Origin: Branchiostoma floridae
Taxonomy: Eukaryota > Chordata > Leptocardii > Amphioxiformes > Branchiostomatidae
Assembly: GCF_000003815.2 (NCBI RefSeq)
Contig: NC_049980.1
Location: forward strand, 25,688,272-25,752,271
DNA length: 64,000 nucleotides
Direction: 5' to 3'
Shown: positions 62,573 through 64,000 of the stretch, piece by piece
Numbering within the stretch: the first letter of the stretch is position 1
Layout of the letters: each line of letters begins with the position of its first letter
Notes under the pieces: generated by a model
Databases searched by the model: none
What the model saw: only the letters and a program-made list of their open reading frames with translations
Told to the model about the DNA's origin: nothing
Translations under genes and position numbers: made by a program

Positions 62573-64000
62573 CTAAAGATGATGAAAAGAAAATGAGAAA
62601 ACTTGACTTCTCTAACTTATTGCAAACAATGACTATCTGCCATCGAAGTCGTTTGATGTCCCATCTTTCAGTAAGCCCGTCCTCACTTGACCAGTTGACA
62701 GAAAATGACCACATCTCAGCATCAACGAGTCCCGTAGGTAAACCTTTACTTAACGTTAAGTAGAAGCTATTGCCCCATTGGCCACATAGCACACCCGCTG
62801 GAGCCATAGTGCAGTTGTACCTCGCCTCTAGGCGGACATTCGGTGTGCAAGACGTGGTCTGAGAAGTTGATGGGAGCTACCCATGCTAAAGCTGATGTGC
62901 CCCATTGGTAATTAAAACTGATAGATATCGTGCACCTTTACCCTGCGTAAACTGTCGAAAAAGCTTTCTGAATGACGCTCTGAACTGATGAAGTCGAGTC
63001 AGTCGACACTCTCACTTAATCGTCTCGCACAGGGTGATCCGTACAGGAGTATCGCTAGCCTCCCGTCCCGAACATAACGCCCGTCCGATGCACACGCGAA
63101 TAACGCGTCTAATGTTAGAATCCACCAATTACAGGTATTTCTTTCTGGCAAGAAATACACGTAACACGGCAGATCCAAACGCGCAAAGAACTTTCCCCAC
63201 TGTAGAAGCCAAAAGCTTCGAGCAATAAAAGGTAAAAGCATAGTGCAGTATGTGGGTCAGGATGTTTTGGTGGTGGTCACTCGAGCCGGTTTGGTGCGTC
63301 CACTTAGATTGCAATCTAGACACAAATCTAAAGTGTGGTAATGAACAAGAAGGGCACTGGCCAATTCCCTAAGTCTGTTGATTCATCCTGGGTAATGCAT
63401 GAGTCTTGACGTTCGTCTACAAGTCTACTAATCGTCTACAAGTGAAGAATGTCCCAACTTTGAGTAAAATGAGAGCCTCCATGGCTAGCATGCTATTATC
63501 GCTAACATAGTCCAATTTGCCTTGTAAAGTATACCAATCACCCACTCCCTCCACTGTGAGGTCTTTCAACTTTATCAACATGGTTGTGCCATTTGAGTTG
63601 TTGAATGACTGCTCGACGTGGGCATAGAGCTAGGCACACAAAATGAAAATTTCCATTCTTTCATTTCTTTGGAGTGGGAGGCAGGGAAAGAAAAATTAGA
63701 ATAGGAGTTAGAAAGAATTTGAAAGAATAGGAAAGAATTGCGAAGTTTGTTGCGGGTATTCGGCCTTTTAAGTTGTCTTGCACGGGTGTTGTCAACGTTC
63801 ATTCGGCATAGAAAATTTACAGCATCATCGAGTCGTAGACTGACAGTAATGCAGTTTAGACAGGAAACTTCTGACATGTGAAGAGTTTGGTTCCATTGAT
63901 GTCTCAGCCGTCGTCAGGATTATAGATTTTTGAAGGTAAAATGCAAACATTCTCAAGCTTCGTCAATCCTGCTGTTGCACTCAGTGGTTCTGAACAAAAG
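62573..64000. other. Probable intron or 5' flank of the prokineticin-like gene
   Basis: No signal-peptide exon, conserved frame or clear repeat is visible. The missing first exon may lie beyond the window end. Confidence 0.4.

Overview
The window looks like a stretch of a lancelet (Branchiostoma-type) genome. Evidence: GT-AG introns of 0.3 to 8 kb; a single protein 4.1 gene with the vertebrate-style layout (FERM, FERM-adjacent, SAB-like and C-terminal domains); deuterostome-type PLAC8 and prokineticin genes; and many small inverted-repeat transposons, one 5S-derived SINE and an intact CR1-like LINE. The species is inferred from gene content only.

Layout. 1 to 18.25 kb is non-coding apart from decayed transposons. 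It holds a CpG-dense block at about 4.1-5.4 kb that may be the promoter or 5' leader of the 4.1 gene. 18.27-47.88 kb is the protein 4.1 (EPB41/coracle family) gene on the plus strand. I could join 18 coding exons with matching splice phases into about 703 codons. One further short exon of the FERM F2 lobe is missing and probably lies in the 100-N assembly gap at 29224-29323. The gene also carries candidate alternative exons: a 36-nt exon between lobes F1 and F2, two 24-nt exons inside F3, and a second, diverged copy of a C-terminal-domain exon. Two or three different C-termini are possible.

48.0-48.7 kb is a minisatellite lying between two converging 3' ends. 48.88-49.72 kb (minus) and 50.04-50.52 kb (plus) are two unrecognised genes that diverge from a shared 313-bp CpG-rich interval. 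50.9-54.1 kb is an intact CR1-superfamily LINE. 54.64-56.64 kb (minus) is a complete four-exon PLAC8/cornifelin-family gene with a PPxY-bearing N-terminus. 59.1-60.8 kb has two copies of a Harbinger-like MITE around an unrecognised ORF, a perfect palindrome and a second 100-N gap. 62.32-62.57 kb (minus) is the terminal exon of a prokineticin-like secreted peptide gene, with its 5' exon not visible.

The genes do not form a pathway. Together they read as a membrane-cytoskeleton adaptor, two small unknown proteins, a cysteine-rich membrane-associated protein and a peptide ligand that happen to be neighbours. No prokaryote-style system (operon, CRISPR) is present. The most unusual signals are the duplicated and micro exon candidates of the 4.1 gene and the way transposons crowd its splice sites.
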